Positions 21,544 to 33,748 of a DNA stretch of 64,000 nt are shown in pieces (position 1 is the first letter of the stretch; each line of letters begins with the position of its first letter). Source of the stretch: Bathymodiolus brooksi (taxonomy: Eukaryota; Mollusca; Bivalvia; Mytilida; Modiolidae). The notes beneath the pieces were generated by a model. That model was not told the origin of the DNA. It did no database searches and worked only from the letters and a program-made list of their open reading frames with translations. A program made the translations under genes and the position numbers. The stretch spans positions 111,975,534 to 112,039,533 of the forward strand of contig OY804580.1 of assembly GCA_963680875.1 (NCBI GenBank), read 5' to 3'.

Positions 21544-23154
21544 GTTACCTCTTTGGATGCTAAACGATGTAAGTCATTTACGCAATAAAAGTCAAATCTC
21601 GTTGAAGTTGATCAAGCGTTGTAATGATCTTGATTTATTCGCTCTTCATTTCAAAAGATAGAATTAGAACTTTAATATAATATGTGTTAAATTTATGTAG
21701 CACATTGTGAAGGTTTCAATACGTTTTCCTTTTTTACTTTTACTGCTAAGATGTTACTGGAAGGCATTATATACCTACAATAGATATATAAAAAATCAAT
21801 GTAAAACATATATCATTGACATCATGTACTTCATTTGTTCATTATTTTTATAGTAATATATTACACCGTATCAATAGAATAATAAAATAATAAAAAATAT
21901 GTCACAATCTTGAAATAAGAAAGGAATGAACCACACTAAATATTAATCAATTTGATGATAACATTTTAGCTTAAGCATATGTTATTGGTAAAACTAACAT
22001 ATATAAGTAGAACAATAGGATTCAGAAACAAGCAAAAGCTTTTTTTAATCTGTTTACCAGGAAAAATAAACAAACAATATAAATATATATATATCCATGC
22101 TGATTAAAATTTTAGACTCGTGTCAGAATTATTTATACAATGAAGGAAAGACAAAAATATATGTAAGCATGTAGTTGAAGGCTACACAATTTACTTGAAA
22201 ATATTAATACAAAGAGATTGAATAAGAGAGAAAAGATGAAAGAAATATTATGTGAGCATGTCAGGGAGTAAATCTTTGACTTTTTATGATGAAAGTTTGG
22301 ACTGATTTAAATACTACTTTGTTTTCTTCGTCATTTAGATTAACTGAGCCAAAAATAAGTAATTCCAGGGAAATCGTTTCTGTGATATCCTAAAGTGATA
22401 AGAAAAGATGTTGACTTAGAGTTATTGACCGAGTTGATAATATATTAGGATAATTTTACAAAATCAATGAAAAAAGAGGTACTATAATATAAACGTTATG
22501 CGACAATACACAAGAATACAATTTGTAATACAAAAATAAACCAAACATTTGCAATACAAAATTTTTTGTTGTAGCACATGTTGTCCATGCTTTTACAATC
22601 AACCCTTGCGTAATTTATTGGTTAAATAAATGTATTCATATTGGTTTAATTTTTATATGTAAAATCTGGCCGTTTTCTACATGATCTGTTCTTATACAAA
22701 TATAATGCAAAACGAAAAATTTTGAGTTTTCAAATTGTCTGTTTATGCACAACTTCTCAGCAATCAAAAGTAGCATTGATTTATTTTGCTACCTATATAC
22801 AATGCACACAATACGTATACTTCTAGCTCTAAATATATTACGACGCAAAACAAAAATGTGATCTCTGCCATTCACACATTCACATACTCTAAGAGGACTG
22901 TTCTGTTTGACAAAGTGTCAACTTATTCACCCAAATTACCTTTAAGAGGATCGTTGGGAGGACCAAAACACTTTATTGGATTGCTATTATGGGAGGCGTG
23001 AGGATTATAAGAAAATTTTGAAGTTAAAAGAGGATAATCAGAAGCTATAACTGATGTTACTTAATAAAATGTTTATTTGAAATTATGAAAAACTAGGAAA
23101 TACAGATTTCATACACCAAATTACACCAGAACGACAAAAATACCCAGATGTGGC
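21544..23154. other. AT-rich sequence upstream of the channel exon
   Basis: This is upstream (minus-strand sense) of the channel start codon and may hold its promoter and 5' UTR. No TATA box or initiator can be assigned with confidence. It is AT-rich with short (AT)n runs near 22085 and no other repeat or gene. Confidence 0.4.
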
Positions 23155-25275
23155 GTTTATCGAGGGAAAGAAAGAGTACCTCTCCACTGCAGACTAGGGA
23201 CAGGGAAGGAAAGAGTACCTCTCCACTGCAGACTAGAGACAGGGAAGGAAAGAGTACCACTCCACTTCAGGCTAGGGACAGGGAAGGAAAGAGTACCTCT
23301 CCACTGCAGGCTAAGGACAGGAAAGGAAAGAGTACCTCTCCACTGCAGGCTAGGGACAGGGAAGGAAAGAATACCTCTCCACTGCAGACTAGGGACAGGG
23401 AAGAAAAGAGTACTTCTCCACTTCAGTCTAGGGTCAGGGAAGGAAAGAGTACCTCTCCACTGCCAGTCTAGGGTCAGCGAAGGAAAGAGTACCTCTCCAC
23501 TGCAGACTAGGGACAGGGAAGGAAAGAATACCTCTCCACTGCAGGCTAGGGACAGGGAAGGAAAGAATACCTCTCCACTTCAGTCTAGGGTCAGGGAAGG
23601 AAAGAGTACCTCTCCACTGCCAGTCTAGGGTCAGCGAAGGAAAGAGTACCTCTCCACTGCCAGTCTAGGGTCAGCGAAGGAAAGAGTACCTCTCCACTGC
23701 AGGCTAGGGACAGGGAAGGAAAGAGTACCTCTCCACTGCCAGTCTAGGGTCAGCGAAGGAAAGAGTACCTCTCCACTGCAGACTAGGGACAGGGAAGGAA
23801 AGAGTACCTCTCCACTGCAGACTAGAGACAGGGAAGGAAAGAGTACCACTCCACTTCAGGCTAGGGACAGGGAAGGAAAGAGTACCTCTCCACTGCAGGC
23901 TAAGGACAGGAAAGGAAAGAGTACCTCTCCACTGCAGGCTAGGGACAGGGAAGGAAAGAATACCTCTCCACTGCAGACTAGGGACAGGGAAGAAAAGAGT
24001 ACTTCTCCACTTCAGTCTAGGGTCAGGGAAGGAAAGAGTACCTCTCCACTGCCAGTCTAGGGTCAGCGAAGGAAAGAGTACCTCTCCACTGCAGACTAGG
24101 GACAGGGAAGGAAAGAATACCTCTCCACTGCAGGCTAGGGACAGGGAAGGAAAGAGTACCTCTCCACTGCCAGTCTAGGGTCAGCGAAGGAAAGAGTACC
24201 TCTCCACTGCAGGCTAGGGACAGGGAAGGAAAGAGTACCTCTCCACTGCCAGTCTAGGGTCAGCGAAGGAAAGAGTACCTCTCCACTGCAGACTAGGGAC
24301 AGGGAAGGAAAGAGTACCTCTCCACTGCAGACTAGAGACAGGGAAGGAAAGAGTACCACTCCACTTCAGGCTAGGGACAGGGAAGGAAAGAGTACCTCTC
24401 CACTGCAGGCTAAGGACAGGAAAGGAAAGAGTACCTCTCCACTGCAGGCTAGGGACAGGGAAGGAAAGAATACCTCTCCACTGCAGACTAGGGACAAGGA
24501 AGAAAAGAGTACTTCTCCACTTCAGTCTAGGGTCAGGGAAGGAAAGAGTACCTCTCCACTGCCAGTCTAGGGTCAGCGAAGGAAAGAGTACCTCTCCACT
24601 GCAGACTAGGGACAGGGAAGGAAAGAATACCTCTCCACTGCAGGCTAGGGACAGGGAAGGAAAGAGTACCTCTCCACTGCCAGTCTAGGGTCAGCGAAGG
24701 AAAGAGTACCTCTCCACTGCAGGCTAGGGACAGGGAAGGAAAGAGTACCTCTCCACTGCCAGTCTAGGGTCAGCGAAGGAAAGAGTACCTCTCCACTGCA
24801 GGCTAGGGACAGGGAAGGAAAGAGTACCTCTCCACTGCAGACTAGAGACAGGGAAGGAAAGAGTACCTCTCCACTGCAGACTAGGGACAGGGAAGGAAAG
24901 AGTACCTCTCCACTGCCAGTTTAGGGTCAGCGAAAGAAAGAGTACCTCTCCACTGCAGACTAGGGACAGGGAAGGAAAGAGTACCTCTCCACTGCAGACT
25001 AGGGACAGGGAAGGAAAGAGTACCTCTCCACTGCAGACTAGGGACAGGGAAGGAAAGAGTACCTCTCCACTGCAGGCTAAGGACAGGAAAGGAAAGAGTA
25101 CCTCTCCACTGCAGGCTAGTGACAGGGAAGGAAAGAGTACCTCTCCACTGCAGGCTAGGGACAGGGAAGGAAAGAGTACCTCTCCACTGCAGGCTAGGGA
25201 CAGGGAAGGAAAGAGTACCTCTCCACTGCAGGCTAGGGACAGTAGCACCTCTCCACTGCAGGCTAGGGACAGTTT
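23155..25275. repeat. 39/40 bp minisatellite with higher-order structure, about 54 copies
   Basis: The unit is 'gggacagggaaggaaagagt' plus 'acctctccactgcagacta' (39 bp), with a 40 bp variant 'gggtcagcgaagg' ... 'ctgccagtcta'. A marker variant 'accactccacttcagg' recurs at 23256, 23845 and 24355, spaced 589 and 510 bp, and the units around it recur in the same order, so multi-unit blocks were duplicated. Frames on either strand are repeat artefacts. Confidence 0.95.
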
Positions 25276-25484
25276 AACTCTCGTTTTAGGGTATGGTTTT
25301 TTCTCATTGTTGAAGACTGTTACAATTGTGAAATGTAGAACAGCAATAAAAGCGTTGTCTCTTTACCTCAATTTGTGTAATGTTGAACAGTCCCTCGTGT
25401 GTTTTACAAAATATTACAAATTAAAGTGCACATGTGTTCAACGCCGTCGTTAAATGTATTCGTGTTTTACCGTCTCTAGTTTTT

Positions 25485-25605
25485 TGTGTAACAGTTTGTG
25501 GATCATTGTATGTTGCTTTGTGATTTTTCTTTTGGCCATTATATTGCCATATTTGGCTTACATCGTCTGATTACCTCTTTGGTATCTTCAAACTTTCCTT
25601 TATAA
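25485..25605 (+). mobile_element. Dispersed element B, degenerate 3' part
   Basis: 'gtgtaacagtttgtggatca', 'ttgtatgttgctttgtgatt', 'tttcttttggccattatatt' and 'ctgattacctctttggtatc' plus 'ttcaaac' follow the element B order with more divergence than other copies. The head is missing. Confidence 0.65.
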
Positions 25606-25744
25606 GAATTTTTATATAATGACAAAACGTATCAAAATTTAAAAATGTCAGACACAGAAAAAGTGGTGAGAAATCATATTTATAATAGGGTTTAATAGAA
25701 AGGTGAGCATTTTGAAATTAAAAGTTATAAATTGTCATCAATTA

Positions 25745-26527
25745 ACGGGTATCTTCTTTGATTTTCTCGAACTTTAATTATTGCCCTGTAACATGGCACT
25801 TTTGCAGTGAACAAAATACAAATAAAATGGAAAAATACAATTTAGAGCTCTGAAATTGATCTATAATGATACTGACAGCACACATGAAGAACTTTTAACA
25901 AAATCCAAATTACCCACATTAAAAATCAGGCGAATTAGAACTATAACCATTGAAACATTCAACATTGTCAATAAAACCAGTTCTTTGTACTTGCATGATT
26001 TAATTACAATTAAACAAACTAAATATTCTTTCAGATACCAAAATACTGCTAGTATACCATCAACCAGAACAACTAGGTATGGTATTAAAACTTTTAAATA
26101 TTTTGCTGCCAAAACATGGAATGAGCTACCAAACCACTTTAGATTGGAAAATTCTTTTAAACAATTCAAAAACTTGATTAATTCATGGAATGGTAGCTCA
26201 TGCCACTGTAATGCTTGTAGATAGCTTTAAAGCATAATTTTATTTATTTATTTGTTTTGTTTATCTGTGATGCTTTTGAAATCTGTGCTTTGTCTTTAAT
26301 TATAGTTACTTTTTAGGCTGCTTATTTTAATTTATTTACTTAGTGCTTGAAATTTTAAATTAATTAGTATAAATTATATTTAATATAGATGTTTTAATTT
26401 TTGCTAGTATTTTTATGTACCTTGTATGTATGCATGTATGTTGTTTTTGTTATATGTATAGTCGATTTGAAAAGCTCTGTAGAGCTTGTGTTTTATGTAT
26501 GTTGTAATATGTATCAACTTTAAATAA
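25745..26527 (+). pseudogene. CR1-like LINE 3' end (reverse transcriptase C-terminal part)
   Basis: The conceptual product has the RT thumb/C-terminal block of CR1/L2-type non-LTR retrotransposons. The reading runs SSLIFSNFNYCPVTWHF up to about 25831, then needs a one-base frameshift in the A-run near 25831-25836. It continues RALKLIYNDTD, LPTLKIRRIRT, YLHDLI, YSFRYQNTASIP, RYGIKTFKYFAAKTWNELP and ends SWNGSSCHCNACR at 26221. The upstream RT core and endonuclease are absent (5' truncation). A 3' UTR of about 300 bp leads to the (TTTA)n tail. It is dead by truncation and frameshift. The clade call rests on motif memory and is fairly firm. Confidence 0.85.
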
Positions 26528-26531
26528 AACT

Positions 26532-26630
<99 letters not shown>

Positions 26631-26632
26631 TA
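26528..26632 (+). repeat. (TTTA)n tail of the LINE
   Basis: About 25 uninterrupted TTTA units follow 'aaataaaac'. Short tandem tails are usual at the 3' end of CR1/L2-type elements, so this microsatellite probably grew from the retrotransposon tail. Confidence 0.9.
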
Positions 26633-26828
26633 TCTACGTTACTTACAATTTATTATGCAACCTTGATGTGCTGATCTTCTACCTGTAAAGTGATAATTAT
26701 TTGATTGAGTTTTGTGTGCTACGGTAATTAATCAATATTTTATGCAACTTTTTAAAGTCAATATCTTAATTGTAATCTTGAACTTCATCGATTACCGTGA
26801 CTGTTACAAAAACATTATTATTTGATTT

Positions 26829-27690
26829 ACCTTCTATGAGAGAAACATTAATCGTACAGGTTGGGCAAACACCTTCTATGAGAGAAACATTAATCGTACA
26901 GGTTGGGCAAACACCTTCTATGAGAGAAACATTAATCGTACAGGTTGGGCAAACACCTTCTATGAGAGAAACATTAATCGTACAGGTTGGGCAAACACCT
27001 TCTATGAGAGAAACATTAATCGTACAGGTTGGGCAAACACCTTCTATGAGAGAAACATTAATCGTACAGGTTGGGCAAACACCTTCTATGAGAGAATCAT
27101 TAATCGTACAGGTTGGGCAAACACCTTCTATGAGAGAAACATTAATCGTACAGGTTGGGCAAACACCTTCTATGAGAGAAACATTAATCGTCCAGGTTGG
27201 GCAACCACCTTCTATGAGAGAAACATTAATCGTACAGGTTGGGCAAACACCTTCTATGAGAGAAACATTAATCGTCCAGGTTGGGCAAACACCTTCTATG
27301 AGAGAAACATTAATCGTCCAGGTTGGGCAAACACCTTCTATGAGAGAAACATCAATCGTCCAGGTTGGGCAAACACCTTCTATGAGAGAAACATTAATCG
27401 TACAGGTTGGGCAAACACCTCCTATGAGAGAAACATTAATCGTACAGGTTGGGCAAACACCTTCTATGAGAGAAACATTAATCGTACAGGTTGGGCAAAC
27501 ACCTTCTATGAGAGAAACATTAATCGTACAGGTTGGGCAAACACCTTCTATGAGAGAAACATTAATCGTACAGGTTGGGCAAACACCTTCTATGAGAGAA
27601 ACATTAATCGTACAGGTTGGGCAAACACCTTCTATGAGAGAAACATTAATCGTACAGGTTGGGCAAACACCTTCTATGAGAGAAACAAAA
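26829..27690. repeat. 42 bp minisatellite, about 20.5 copies, very homogeneous
   Basis: 'accttctatgagagaaacat' plus 'taatcgtacaggttgggcaa' plus 'ac' repeats with only rare changes (for example 'cgtcca' for 'cgtaca'). The period is a multiple of three and both strands are open across it (PSMRETLIVQVGQT on plus, VSLIEGVCPTCTIN on minus). Neither frame has a non-repeat domain, so I do not call a gene. Confidence 0.95.
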
Positions 27691-28440
27691 TAGTGCGATG
27701 AGCAAACTCCATCTGCAATGGAGACATTTATATTACGGATGGGCAAGTTCCTGCTATGATGGAAACATTACTTGAATTTTTGGGCAAGTTTCGTCAATAA
27801 TGGAAACATTCACCGAATTGTTGGACAATATACATTCTATAATAGATATATTAATTGAATTGTTGAGCAAGTTTATTCTATAATGTATACAGTAATAACA
27901 CGGTTGACTAAGTTCCATTTCTACCGGGAATATTAATGATACGGTTTCGGCAAGTTCCATCTATAATAGAAAGATTTATCATACAGTAGGCCAAGTTCAG
28001 TCATACGTTAAACAATAATTATATGACTTGGCAAGTCACCTCTATGCTGGAAAGATGAATAATACGGTTGGTTAAGATCCGTCTATACAGAAAACATTTA
28101 TGTGACGGTAGGCAAGTCCCATTAATATTAGACACACACATGATAGGGTAAGGCAAGTTCCATCTACAGCGGAACATTAATGACAGTGTTATGCAAAATC
28201 TGTCAACACTGAAAACATTAATGATACGATCACGCAACTTCCGTCTGTACAGGAAGCATTAGTCATACGATTACGCAAGTTTCGTCTGCACAGAAAGCAT
28301 TAATGGTACGATCGCGCAAGTTCCGTCTGCACAGGAAGCAGTAATGATACGGTTGGGCAAGTTCCGTCTGTACAAGAAGCCTTATTGATACAGATGGGAA
28401 AGTTCCATCTATAATGGACTCTGCAATGGTATGATTAGAC
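27690..28440. repeat. Degenerate old copies of the 42 bp repeat
   Basis: The sequence keeps a period near 41-42 bp with a blurred consensus 'gggcaagttccatctataat' plus 'ggaaacattaatgatacggt'. This aligns with the 42 bp unit of the neighbouring array ('gggcaaacaccttctatgag', 'agaaacattaatcgtacagg'). It is the decayed shoulder of the same array. Confidence 0.8.
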
Positions 28441-28904
28441 AATTTAGTTTTTGAGAATGCACTTAAAAACCGAGTTAATACTTATGTTCAGTATCTGATG
28501 CAGTTACCCTCGATATCTTTTTACTAATTTTATTTTATTTCTGCAAATCGTGGTAATGTAATTACACTCAATGACATATCTTCATTTCTGATAACATATA
28601 TTGAAAAATCAATTATGCATAGGAAATTCGTTTTATACTGAATACACTAGAATGAGTTGATTAATTGAGCATTAGAAATGATGACCACAAAACGATTCAC
28701 ATTTCCTATAAATAATTTGAGTGATTAAATCAATCTACAAGTGTCAAATACGACAAACAGTGTAATAAATATGTCTCACTGAAATGAGATTACGAGTCGT
28801 ATTAATAGTGAATACAAATCAGAAAATAAATACTTATTTCATGATCACCACAAACAAACAAAGCATAAATAATAAGTAAATAAATAAAATCAATGAATAC
28901 TTAT
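28441..28904. other. Unique AT-rich sequence
   Basis: Nothing recognisable. Confidence 0.4.
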
Positions 28905-29310
28905 TTTGATAAACGTTACCGGAGGGGTAATCAAACATGGACAATCCAGAGATACTGGCAACATAAGGTACACAAGACGAAGACAAACAAAGCAAAGACA
29001 ATCCAGAGATACTGGCAACATAAGGTACACAAGACGAAGACAAACAAAGCAAAGCCAATCCAGAGATACTGGCAACATAAGGTACACAAGACGAAGACAA
29101 ACAAAATAAAGACACCACTATACGCAAACAAACACAAATAACGTAAATAACACATTAACCTTCCTACAAACAACTGGAGGTAAAGACGTACCGAACATCG
29201 TTTTCATGCGGAAATCGTAACGGACATCACAACCCAGAACTCTGAACGTAAAGACACAAAGACTAAAAAGATAAGCAACACGGACCCCATCAAAACATCG
29301 GGGGTGAAAT
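28905..29310 (-). mobile_element. Dispersed element E, expanded copy
   Basis: On the minus strand it is related to the element at 60180-60400: 'gtcttgtgtaccttatgttg', 'ccagtatctctggattgtc' and an end near 'ggtaacgtttatc'. Its left part (29150-29310) also resembles 45330-45500 ('ggacatcacaacccagaact', 'cccatcaaaacatcgggggt'), so E and B may be distant relatives. Confidence 0.6.
28938..29110. repeat. 57 bp tandem repeat, 3 copies, in element E
   Basis: 'gacaatccagagatactggc' starts at 28940 and 28997, and the 'gccaatcc' version at 29054, a constant 57 bp spacing. The 60 kb copy of the element carries this segment once. Confidence 0.9.
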
Positions 29311-29344
29311 CACCACAACAACAAAAATTTAAATAAAAATATGA

Positions 29345-29930
29345 TAAACTAATATGAAAACTAGATGTGTCGGAACGACACGAAAGTCCCCGCCGTGAAT
29401 ATTAAGGAGGCTCGCAAATGTTTTTCTGCCAAAGATCACTGTAACTCATCACTATACACTCACATACCAAAAATCAAGTCAATATCTGAAATCATAGTGA
29501 AAAAAAATTGGTGATACCTAAATATTTGGCAAAATTTCAAAGCCCAACGCCTGTAAGTTGGCCAAAAATCATTCAACCGGAACGAATTTCAAAGCTGATC
29601 TGTAACATATGATTATACACTCTTTTACCAAAAAACAAGTCAATATCTCAAATCATAGCGAAAAAAAGTGGTGACAACTAAATATTTGGCCAAATTTCAA
29701 AGTCCAAGGGCCATAACTCGGCCAAAATCATTGGACCGAAACGAAACGCAAACTTGATTTATAACTTATCATTATACACCCACATACCAAATATCAAGTC
29801 AATATCTCAAAGCCTAGCCAAAACAAGTGGTGACAACTGTTTTATTTCGGAATTACGGAATAACGGTCATGGGAAACACTATATGTCCCGGCCACTTATT
29901 GGCGAGGACATAAAAATACTTATTTAAGGA
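29345..29930. mobile_element. Dispersed element with three 160 bp internal repeats
   Basis: 'caagtcaatatctc' or 'tctg' recurs at 29474, 29636 and 29795 (spacing 162 and 159). It sits in a diverged unit that includes 'ttatacacccacataccaaa', 'ggtgacaactaaatatttgg' and 'ccataactcggccaaaatca'. The ends are 'gtgtcggaacgacacgaaag', 'tccccgcc' and 'cggccacttattggcgagga'. I recall similar repeats in bivalve genomes. No coding capacity. Confidence 0.6.
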
Positions 29931-30267
29931 TCACCACAAAAAAATCATACACGTGCAAAATCAGAGAGAAAAGTGAGACAATATCGCTTTAGTCTTTTGT
30001 AAACACTCTTAGTGGGATTCAGGATTTGTTAATTAGAAATTTCAATAACAAAAAAAGCCACCACAGAAGATGAAATAAGACATCAAATGATTAATTTAGT
30101 TTAAAATAAACTAATTACATATCAGCATGCCTGTTACCTAAACATACTCTTAACAAGCTCATGCATGTTCGTGCTGTTAACAATTTATACAAAAAATGTA
30201 TATTTCAGCTTTAACTTGTCAATCTGCGTTATGATATTACTGAATTTGCTATTCTAACTTTAAGTAG
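29931..30267. other. Unique AT-rich sequence
   Basis: Nothing recognisable. Confidence 0.4.
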
Positions 30268-30468
30268 TATGCCATTGTCTAATGTTGATAAAACTAAATC
30301 GCCATTAATGCCATTGTCTAATGTTGATAAAACTAAATCGCCATTAATGCCATTGTCTAATGTTGATAAAACTAAATCGCCATTAATGCCATTGTCTAAT
30401 GTTGATAAAACTAAATCGCCATTAATGCCATTGTCTAATGTTGATAAAACTAAATCGCCATTAATGCC
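30268..30468. repeat. 39 bp minisatellite, 5 copies
   Basis: 'atgccattgtctaatgttga' plus 'taaaactaaatcgccatta' is repeated five times without visible change. The period keeps frame, giving open frames on both strands that I regard as artefacts. Confidence 0.95.
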
Positions 30469-31389
30469 ATTTTCTCGGCATTGTCTCTCCCCTACTATTT
30501 TTGTTAAAGATATTAAATTGCTCACAAATATGTCAAAGGTGTGGGTCAAACTATATACAAGAACATTACTACAATCAACCACTCATTCCTTCTGTTAATT
30601 TATAAGATTGATATTGTGGTCAAAACAATGTATGTAGAATAATCTGTTTTATAGGACACTTAAATCCTTCTCGCAGTCATGAATTGTTAGTGCCATGTAA
30701 GTTTCAGTTATTTATCACTAATAATTCTGGACATGTTTCCGTAATTAGCTTTGAGAATTTATAATTAAGCAGGAGGGATAATATTAAGCCTTCCCTTTTA
30801 TTATTTGTCTGTACTGTTGTTGTATCCGGATTATCATTTTAATATAAAACTGATTGTACTTTCCTCTGTGATCAAAGAATTATTTGACAAACTTATTTTT
30901 TGATAAAAGTAATTATTATATTGAAAAGAATTATCTAAAATCATATATAGACTGTCTCATTACCAGTCATGTATATATAAAAAAAACTATCGTATAATCA
31001 TTGGTAATATTAAAAATAAATTATGAAAGTCGACACAAACAATTTATCTGTACTATGATTCGGTACAACTTACAAACACACAAAGAACTCAGCCACATTG
31101 TTTGACATCTAGATCATATCTTAGAATGGTAAGGTCAGATGAATTTATGGAATTCCGAATCGTATTCTTCACAGGCCAAGCAACCATAAAAAAGTAATAC
31201 AAAACCCACAAACTGCAAGACAACAAGAGCCATCATCACACATAATGAATGTTTTGTAATATAAGACACAAACAGGACTAGAACAATTATAACTAATTAT
31301 ACATTTATAATTGTGAAAGAAGAACAGCAATGGCAGTGTTTGTGCTTCACTTTCCAACCCTTAATAAACTAATTGTAACATAATGAACT
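30469..31389. other. Unique AT-rich sequence
   Basis: No gene is supported. The 62-codon minus frame at 31169-31357 shows no domain. Confidence 0.4.
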
Positions 31390-32875
31390 TATCTTGACTT
31401 TTAAATTTGAGCGTACCTGATGACGGTTATTACCTACCTGATGAAGGTTATTACGTACATGAAGGTTATTACGTACCTGATGAAGGTTATTACGTACCTG
31501 ATGAAGGCTATTACGTACCTGATGACGGTTATTACGTACCCGATGAAGGTTATTACGTACCTGATGACGGTTATTACGTACCTGATGACGGTTATTACGT
31601 ACCTGATGACGGTTATTACGTACCTGATGAAGGTTATTACGTACCTGATAACAGTTATTACGTACCTGATGACGGTTATTACGTACATGATGACGGTTAT
31701 TACGTACCTGATGAAGGTTATTACGTACCTAATGACGGTTATTACGTACCTGATGACGGTTATTAAATACCTGATGAAGGTTATTACGTACCTGATGACG
31801 GTTATTGCGTACCTGATGAAGGTTATTACGTACCAGATGAAGGTCATTACGTACCTGATGACGGTTATTACTTACCTGATGACGGTTATTACGTACATGA
31901 TGACGGTTATTACGTACCTGATGACGGTTATTACGTACCTGATGACGGTTATTACGTACCTGATGACGGTTATTACGTACCCGATGACGGTTATTACGTA
32001 CCTGATGAAGGTTATTACGTACCCGATGAAGGTTATTACGTACCTGATGAAGGTCATTACGTACCTGATGAAGGTTATTACGTACCTGATGAAGGTTATT
32101 ACGTACCTGATGACGGTTATTACGCACCAGATGACGGTTATTACGTACATGATGACGGTTATTACGTACCTGATGACGGTTATTACGTACCTGATGAAGG
32201 TTATTACGTACCTGATGACGGTTATTACGTACCTGATGACGGTTATTACGTACCTGATGAAGGTTATTACGTACCTGATGACGGTTATTACGTACCTGAT
32301 GACGGTTATTACGTACCTGATGACGGTTATTACGTACCTGATGAAGGTTATTACGTATCTGATGAAGGTTATTACGTACCTGATGACGGTTATTACGTAC
32401 CTAATGACGGTTATTACGTACCTGATGACGGTTATTACGTACCTGATGACGGTTATTACGTACCTGATGAAGGTTATTACGTACCTGATGACGGTTATTA
32501 CGTACCTGATGACGGTCATTACGTACCTGATGAAGGTAATTACGTACCTGATGACGGTTATTACGTACCTGATGACGGTTATTACGTACCTGATGAAGGT
32601 TATTACGTACCTGATGAAGGTTATTACGTACCTGATGACGGTTATTACGTACCTGATGAAGGTTATTACGTACTTATTACGTACCTGATGACGGTTATTA
32701 CGTACCTGATGACGGTTATTACGTACCTGATGAAGGTTATTACGTACCTTATGAAGGTTATTACGTACCTGATGAAGGTTATTACGTACCTGATGACGGT
32801 TATTACGTACCTGATGACGGTTATTCCAAAAATGCATCGAGAGCACTAATTTTGATATCTACGTTTTTATTTCAA
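31390..32875 (+). mobile_element. Dispersed element C with expanded 21 bp segment
   Basis: The left flank 'ttgacttttaaatttgagcg' and right flank 'aaatgcatcgagagcactaa' plus 'ttttgatatctacgttttta' are the parts of element C that bracket 'tacctgatgaaggttatt' in the unexpanded copies at 3988 and 38055. Here that segment is amplified about 67 times. Confidence 0.8.
31413..32826. repeat. 21 bp minisatellite, about 67 copies
   Basis: The unit is 'cctgatgacggttattacgt' plus 'a', with GAC/GAA alternating in the middle. Two shortened units (near 31455 and 32672) still keep the frame. Several frames on both strands stay open for hundreds of codons (YVPDDGY, ITYLMTV, VRYVITVI types). The YVPDDGY frame is broken by a stop at 31766. 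Confidence 0.95.
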
Positions 32876-32999
32876 AGAATGACTTGTTCAATATTTTACT
32901 GGTTAACGGGTTTTTTTCTTAAGTCTTAAGTGATAGAGTGGTTGATTTTTAACTGCAATTAAAAAATTTGCTAGCAATATCAAAGTGAGAACGACCCCT

Positions 33000-33318
33000 T
33001 GTTGATAAGGAGGAGATGATATCTTCAGTGTATTAGAACAACACCTTCAGATGGTTGTTTTAGTGCTAGCTTACTGAAACAGCATTCAACAGGTAGACAT
33101 GTCGCTCCACTCGGACAGGTAGACATGTTGCTTCACTCGAACACATTATCCTGACTCAGAATCAACCATTATTTATCATAATCCTTGATGCTGCTTGCTT
33201 AGCAGAGAAAAAAAACCTACACATTTTAATTCTTTGGTTCCACCTGACAAGTCATCGAACCCACGATCGTTCGTACTTGGGGGCAGCATGCTAATTATTT
33301 CATCATCATTGCCGTTCG
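33000..33318 (-). mobile_element. tRNA-derived SINE, second type
   Basis: It matches the copy at 55441-55805: 'cgctccactcggac', 'cttgctt'/'gctgcttgcttagcagagaa', 'ttttaattctttggttccac', then 'tcatcgaacccacgatcg', the reverse of a B box. There is an internal duplication of 'ggacaggtagacatg'. It is diverged, with a weak A box. Confidence 0.7.
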
Positions 33319-33344
33319 GGTCTATATAAGGTGGTGGTATGGCT

Positions 33345-33450
33345 TGGTTTATGGCGTTTAACGCCACTTTCAATAATATTTCAGTTACATGGTGGCGGTC
33401 AGTTTTATTAGTGAAGGAAACCGGAGTACCCGAAAAAAAAACACTGACCT
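33345..33450 (-). mobile_element. SINE tail fragment
   Basis: 'atggcgtttaacgccacttt', 'caatatttcagttacatggt' and 'ggcggtcagttttattagtg' are the conserved tail. The 129-codon minus frame reaching over it (33385-33774) mixes this tail, unrecognised sequence and an element C piece. Confidence 0.75.
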
Positions 33451-33679
33451 GTCAAACTTTATTTTCAATATATTCTTATTCTGATCAAGGAAGTTGTAAA
33501 GGGTAAAAGTATAGATTTCATAAGAATATTGAATATGACAGAGGTGGAAAATATTTTTTTCCTCCATTCGTCCAACGAAAAAAAATATACTTCTCATGGC
33601 GACGAACATTTCATGATCGGAAAGATCAATATGTTTGTTATCAATATGATAGAGATCGGACATGAAAGTTTCACGAATA

Positions 33680-33748
33680 AAAACGTAGATATCTAATTCA
33701 GTGAGCACGGACGGGCTTCTGAAGCAATCATCATCAGGTACTCTCATA
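33680..33748 (-). mobile_element. Dispersed element C end fragment
   Basis: On the minus strand, 'gtacctgatgatgattgctt', 'cagaagcccgtccgtgctca' and 'tagatatctacgttttta' match the right end of element C with one 21 bp segment. Confidence 0.65.

Noticed and set aside
23148..25248. Frames of 70-174 codons with GEVLFPSLSLACS or similar repeats
   Set aside because: Translation of the 39/40 bp array; frames break wherever a 40 bp unit occurs.
26766..27746. Open frames of about 300 codons on both strands of the 42 bp array
   Set aside because: The period is a multiple of three and the unit has no stop in these frames; there is nothing but repeat in either frame and no gene-like flank.
31420..32846. 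Long ITYLMTV, VRYVITVI and RNNRHQV frames on both strands
   Set aside because: Frame-preserving minisatellite inside element C; mutually overlapping frames cannot all be genes and none has a domain.
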